DNA of 64,000 nt, from the NCBI GenBank assembly GCA_002989075.1, contig PSQN01000017.1, positions 930,001 through 994,000 on the forward strand, given 5' to 3'. This DNA is from Arthonia radiata (taxonomy: Eukaryota > Ascomycota > Arthoniomycetes > Arthoniales > Arthoniaceae). Made by a program: the position numbers and the translations under genes. A model generated the notes under the pieces. The model saw only the letters and a list, made by a program, of their open reading frames with translations. It searched no databases and was not told where the DNA came from. Shown in pieces: positions 59,796 through 64,000 of this stretch (positions are counted from its first letter, which is position 1; every line of letters begins with the position of its first letter).

Positions 59796-59837
59796 AATTA
59801 ATCTGCTTTCTCTGCTTTTGTAGCGAGTCTGTCAAAG

Positions 59838-60309
59838 TATAACGCCGGTCGCTGGGAGGACCGAGCTAAGGCTTACTTGCCTTGTGTACTTATCGACCTT
59901 AGTAGTAGGTATTTCGTGTGCTAGAGACTAAAAGGCAGGAGAGGCGAGACAGATTACAGAAGGTGAAAGAGGCTTAACAGAGATAGTTAGAAGGTAAAGT
60001 ACGTTACCTAAATAGAGTTAAGAAACTTGTATTCAGATATTAAGTTGATAGACTAAAGTTTATCTTAGGGTCGGCCATTAGTTTAGCTATATAGTCTAAG
60101 GTATATAAGGAAGTCCCTCTGTGTCCGTTAATCTCGATAATGCCTATATCGGGTTTGTAAGGAACGTAGGCTCTTATAGCCGTCTTGTTCGATAATACCT
60201 ACGGCGGGTTTATAGGCTTAGTCGGGAATAATGCTGGTAGGGCTGAGATAACTGGCGGTGGTTGATGCTTGGGTGTACGCTAGGCCGTCTGGGGCTGGTG
60301 CCCGTAACA
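59838..60309 (-). repeat. LTR (5' LTR of the minus-strand element)
   Basis: 472 bp. The plus-strand start is TATAACGCC where the left LTR has TGTAACGCC, so one terminal base is mutated; the end is CCCGTAACA. Confidence 0.88.
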
Positions 60310-60314
60310 CACGT

Positions 60315-60619
60315 TACCTGAATATAGTTGAGGAACTCGTATTTAGATGTTGAGTTGACAGACTGAAGTCTATCCTAAGGTCGGCCATCAGTCTGGCTAT
60401 ATAGTCTAAGGTACACAGGGAGAGTTCCTTTGTGTTCGCTAACTCGACAATGCCTATGTCGGGTTTGTAGGGAATGTAGGCTTTTATAGCCGTCTTGTCC
60501 GATAATGCCTACGGCGGGTTTGTAGGCTTAGTCGGGAATGATGCTGGTAGGGCTGAGATAATTGGCAGTGGTTGATGCTTGGACGTACGCTAGGCCGTCT
60601 GGGGCTGGTGCTCGTAACA
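60315..60619 (-). repeat. Solo LTR, right fragment
   Basis: The remaining 305 bp of the older LTR, continuing from base 168 of the LTR to CTCGTAACA. It is followed by the outer 5-bp duplication CTCTA (60620-60624). Confidence 0.85.
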
Positions 60620-60624
60620 CTCTA

Positions 60625-61419
60625 GTTTTAAAGTTTTAAAGTTAGTAATATTATACTTCTTTAAGCTCTATTATTCTACTTTTCTTTATATTATAGTTTA
60701 ATCTATCTTTTTAACTTAATAAACTATATAGCTAGAGGTTCTATAGCTCTAGCTCTAATAATAAACTAGCTATAAGAATAGTAATTTAAACTTTTCTTTA
60801 CTAGATTATATTAGATACCAGATAGTTTTAGTACTAGATCTTAGTATGTTTAAATAAAGAATTCTAATAGCTATCTATAGATATTAATATTATTAAGTAG
60901 AGACTAATACTTAGTATAATAATCTCTATAGAAAACTCTTAGTTTTAAAGTTTTTTTAGTAAGTATATATATATAATTATAGAGTCTATATAGCAAAATA
61001 TACCTATATTATAGTTTTATATAGATATCTTAATAGATATATAGTATAATTATAAGCTTAATAGCTCTAGCTTAAAGTCTATACTAGATATAAAAACTAT
61101 ACTTTAAATTATCTTTACTAGAGTATTATAGCCGCTATATAGCTTTACTCTTGAATTATAATATAGCTATATAGAGCTTTTTATACTCTATATACTAAAA
61201 TAAGAAATTAAAAGTAAAGCTATATAGATAATAGTATAGTTTTCTTAGTAAAGTAGCTAAGAAATTTAGATTCCCTTATAGCTCTAACACTCCTATAGTT
61301 TTACTTATAAATTATATATAGATAGATAGGCCTTAAAAATCTCTATTTACATATACTAAATATATTATATATAAGCTAGTATTAGCTAAGATATCTTAGT
61401 TCAAAGATTTGCTCCTTAC
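60625..61419. repeat. AT-saturated tandem array, right part
   Basis: Continues unit 3 and holds further units near 60833 and 61145. The distance from the start of unit 3 (52880) to unit 4, with the inserted elements removed, is again about 319 bp, so the array predates both LTR insertions. Confidence 0.65.
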
Positions 61420-61430
61420 TATTGGGACCA
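61420..61430 (-). repeat. Right end of 11-bp inverted repeat bounding the AT-rich block
   Basis: TATTGGGACCA, the exact inverse of 52034-52044. Normal base composition resumes immediately to the right. Confidence 0.6.
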
Positions 61431-61979
61431 GGTGAGGTTGAATATCAAGTGCACGGACCAAGTTGTCAGTCTTTTCAAGAATAGCAGTAACAAGTCACTC
61501 TTGATTCTCAACTACCATTCTCTCATTCTTGCGTCTGACACTTCAATACACAGCAGTGGATGGGCATCCAACTGTTATCAGCGTTTGCGCAGCAAAAAGG
61601 TCGATTCCAGACGCAGAGGGAAAGCGCGAGCCGCCGCTCAGCCCGGAGGCATTCACCGGACATGTACTGGTAGTGCGACAACGTACGCACATAGATTACG
61701 TGGATGCTCACACAATTGTTTGCATACACATGGGCTATCTCAGTCAAAATGCCAGTTCGAAGGCTCCACGGACAGACCTGTCCAGGCGTACTTTTCATCC
61801 ACAGACTCGTCCTATACGCAATCCAGACGCCTCGCTTGAACGAAACAACACTTCCTGCAGTGGCCGCTTTAGCAGCCGGGTATAATGCCGCACATATGTA
61901 CAATGATTCGAATACAATCGCTCGATATCGCTGTTCCTAAACGCCGTCGTCTTAACGTGAGTGTGTCGAGTCGCAAGTC
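61431..61979. other. Intergenic, 3' side of the SH3 gene
   Basis: Overlapping open frames on both strands (up to 135 codons) lack motifs; none is called. Probably 3' UTR and spacer. Confidence 0.4.
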
Positions 61980-63966
61980 TCAGTCAGTGGTGGGACCGTC
62001 TGAGGAGAAGTCAGGCTCTGTCGCGTCGCCCTCGACCGTCTTTCGCCAGTGTTGTGGCAGGCAGACACAGACAAGCTAGAATCAATGGTCAGCAAGAATT
62101 TTGATGAAGCCGCCGAAGAGATGCCTTGACTTACTGGAAAGGCCTTCACATCTCCGTTCTTTGGTTGAGCGTCCTGATTCGAACCGCCTGACATGCCACT
62201 GTCCCGTTGTGTGTTGCGTTCCGGCTCCCACTGTTCTGCTCTTTGATCGATGCGTACGCCTGTGGCCCAGCCGTCGTCCCAGATGCCGACCACCTTCAAC
62301 ATGTCCCCACGCTCAAGCTCGAACTCGTCCCCTGCTCGGGGCGCGTATGCCCACAGCGTACTCACGGGGTCACCAGGATGTATGTCGTCATCTGAGTAAT
62401 AGTCTTTGAAAGCGTCGAGCTGCTCTGACTGACCCGTCGTAGCACCTTCGCCGGACGAGTAGCCTTGTGACTCCGGCGAGCTATCGTCCATACCCTCTGA
62501 ATCTGACTTGCCTCGCTTGCCGATCACGCCGGGTGCGCCAACACTGCGGGCTGGACCTTGCGGAGGAGCTGCGACGCCCGATTGGCCTTCTGGTGAATCG
62601 TTAGAGTCGTGCTCAAGCGCTGCCATCCGGGTCACGCGCGCGCCCCCAGCGGCACTGCTATTTCTTGCAGCCTTCTCTCGAGACTGTGGTGGTGTTGGCT
62701 GGTTCAGGGATGTCTTTGCATCTGTTGCTGATCGGCGACGGCGTGCAAGCAGACAACAGAAGATCAACAAGGCCAGAAGTATACCTGCGCCGACCACCGA
62801 GCCTACTGCAATACCCGCAATCTGTCCGCCAGAGAGCCCGCTGTTGTTGGCATTCGCCGCTGAGGCAGTTGAGGAGGCAGAGGGCATGCCGGTTGGTGTC
62901 GTGGTGAACAATGGCTGCATGGAGCTGAACGTGGGTAATCGCACGTTGGAACATCGTTGCTCGGTCTGGGAAGTCGCGCAGCACGAGTCGGTGTTGTTGA
63001 CAGAGCTTGTACTGCAGAAGGCGCAAAGGCCGACCAAGTTTTCTTGGAAGCCACAATCCTGGGGCTCATTGAGGGAGCCGGGAACGCAGGTGGTGTTAAG
63101 CGCATCTTGCGGTTGCCCGCAATTGATCAGATCAGCACGAAGCTGATTTGCAGCATTTTGACCGGTGTTGCCGCACAGCTGCGGACTTGACAGTATGGTC
63201 GCTTCGCTCTGTGCAAATTCGGACTATTCGCTTATCAGCAACGCTTCAGTGCCTTTCGAGAAATAGACACGTACGCATGAATCCGAGCATAATGGCCGAC
63301 TGGCTTCTGGAGAGAGCCCACAGGTGTTGATCGAGTTCTGGATTAAAGCATTACAAATAAAGCTGTATGTATATCTAGCATAGAGATTGGTAGTATTGGA
63401 AAGGTCGACGTTCGAACAGCCGAAGAAGCTTTGGCTCTGGTACCTAGAGTGGATCAGTGGAAGTCAAGGCACACTGAAGTGGACAAGCATACTTCTGCTG
63501 AGCATAGCCTGTGCTGACGTATTGAGCCAGCTGGGTGTCAAAGCTTTGGACGTCGGTGACATTAGAGAGAAATGGACTGTGAGTTCGAGAGTCAGCAAAT
63601 GCGCTCCGGTCTCTGGGCTGCCTGCTGGCAATATGCTTGAACGTACAAAATCGTCAGTGTCGTGCTGATTGAAGATGCGTTGAAAGCTGGACAAGTTGTT
63701 GATCCCGCCAGTCGGATGCAACTATGTTGTTGTGCAACGGTGGACGGTACGAGAGCCGCAATCAGCGAAACTAATAGAAATGAGAACGTCACCGCGTTCT
63801 GTCGCGTGGGCGTAGACAGTATTCGTCGTCTGCTGAATCCATCACGGATGCTCGGTAGCTCCTGGTCGTCCGTGGGTTGCCGCACTTGCTGACGGACAGC
63901 ATGTTCATCTCGAGACGGCCAGGTCTCTGAGCACATGTCCGGGCATCCCACAGCTACTGTTTCCAT
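61980..63966 (-). CDS. Single-pass membrane protein with Cys-rich ectodomain and cytoplasmic SH3 domain
   Basis: Five exons, 63966-63647, 63576-63493, 63443-63275, 63223-62135 and 62075-61980, give 585 aa. After a hydrophobic segment ('FSFLLVSLIAALVPSTVA') the ectodomain has many Cys and N-glycosylation sites ('TCPAFNASSIST', 'FFGCSNVDLSNTTNLYARY', 'PQLCGNTGQNAANQLRADL', 'LCAFCSTSSVNNTDSCC'). A transmembrane helix lies at about 326-350, followed by 'ARRRR'. The SH3 domain is at about 476-555 ('STLWAYAPRAGDEFELERG', 'GIWDDGWATGVRI'), with the typical ending 'KAFPLVCVCLPQHWRK'. It is likely a cell-surface or polarity sensor. The only in-frame Mets are 63966 and 63936, leaving about 50 residues before the hydrophobic stretch; a 5' exon may be missed. 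Confidence 0.82.
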
Positions 63967-64000
63967 GCCACCTTTCGCACATGCAATCTCATCAGCGACA

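Larger units (their letters stand above)
53159..60309 (-). mobile_element. Full-length Ty3/gypsy-type LTR retrotransposon, degenerate, nested in a solo LTR
   Basis: 7151 bp with two 472-bp LTRs (53159-53630 and 59838-60309) and a 5-bp target duplication CACGT (53154-53158 and 60310-60314). Coding is on the minus strand: gag near the right LTR, then protease, reverse transcriptase, RNase H and integrase towards the left, the Ty3/gypsy order. A purine tract (on minus: AGAAGAGGGAGGA, about 53633-53647) directly precedes the left LTR, as expected for the polypurine tract. All domains contain TAA/TAG stops and there is no intact frame, so it is not autonomous. Confidence 0.9.

Noticed and set aside
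61523-61903. 126-codon minus frame with several Cys
   Set aside because: No motif, no splice support, lies where the 3' UTR of the SH3 gene is expected, and a competing plus frame covers the same bases.

Overview
The window reads as nuclear DNA of a filamentous ascomycete (Pezizomycotina, probably a dothideomycete). The evidence is short introns (about 50-80 nt, GTRNGT donors, CTAAC-like branch sites), fungal forms of NudC, PAC1/LIS1, AlpA/Stu2, Pkc1, homoisocitrate dehydrogenase and mitoribosomal uS8m, and repeats rich in TAA/TAG codons and poor in CpA, as left by repeat-induced point mutation (RIP). The class is an inference; no species is claimed. Gene models below join exons by reading splice sites by eye.

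Layout. 1-1618 (-): SET-domain methyltransferase running off the left edge. 3.2-7.7 kb (+): two diverged paralogous kinase-like genes flanking a small unknown gene. 8.1-28.6 kb: conserved housekeeping genes: NudC-like (-), homoisocitrate dehydrogenase (+), F-box (+), YTH-domain (+), uS8m (-), Pro-rich protein (+), secreted GH35 beta-galactosidase (-), 2-oxoglutarate dehydrogenase E1 (-), PAC1 (+), TFIIH p62/Tfb1-like without its PH domain (-). 29.0-31.9 kb (-): AlpA/Stu2. 33.1-41.8 kb: an accessory island with two unrecognised families interleaved: family A (four copies of about 270-296 aa plus a relic) and family B (one intact copy of 335 aa and one copy with an in-frame TGA). 42.5-51.3 kb: beta-carbonic anhydrase (+), a 747-aa low-complexity protein (+) and protein kinase C (-).

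52.0-61.4 kb is a repeat block. An AT-saturated tandem array with a period of about 315 bp, bounded by an 11-bp inverted repeat, was hit by an LTR element now present as a solo LTR (472 bp, TSD CTCTA). A full-length Ty3/gypsy-type element (7151 bp, two 472-bp LTRs, TSD CACGT) then inserted into that solo LTR. Its gag-pol lies on the minus strand and is broken; an antisense Cys-rich/coiled-coil ORF lies near its 3' end on the plus strand. 61.98-63.97 kb (-): a secretory transmembrane SH3 protein.

Functional links: NudC, PAC1 and AlpA all serve dynein/microtubules, but they are separated by unrelated genes. The strongest candidates for something undescribed are the A/B gene island and the satellite block with inverted ends.
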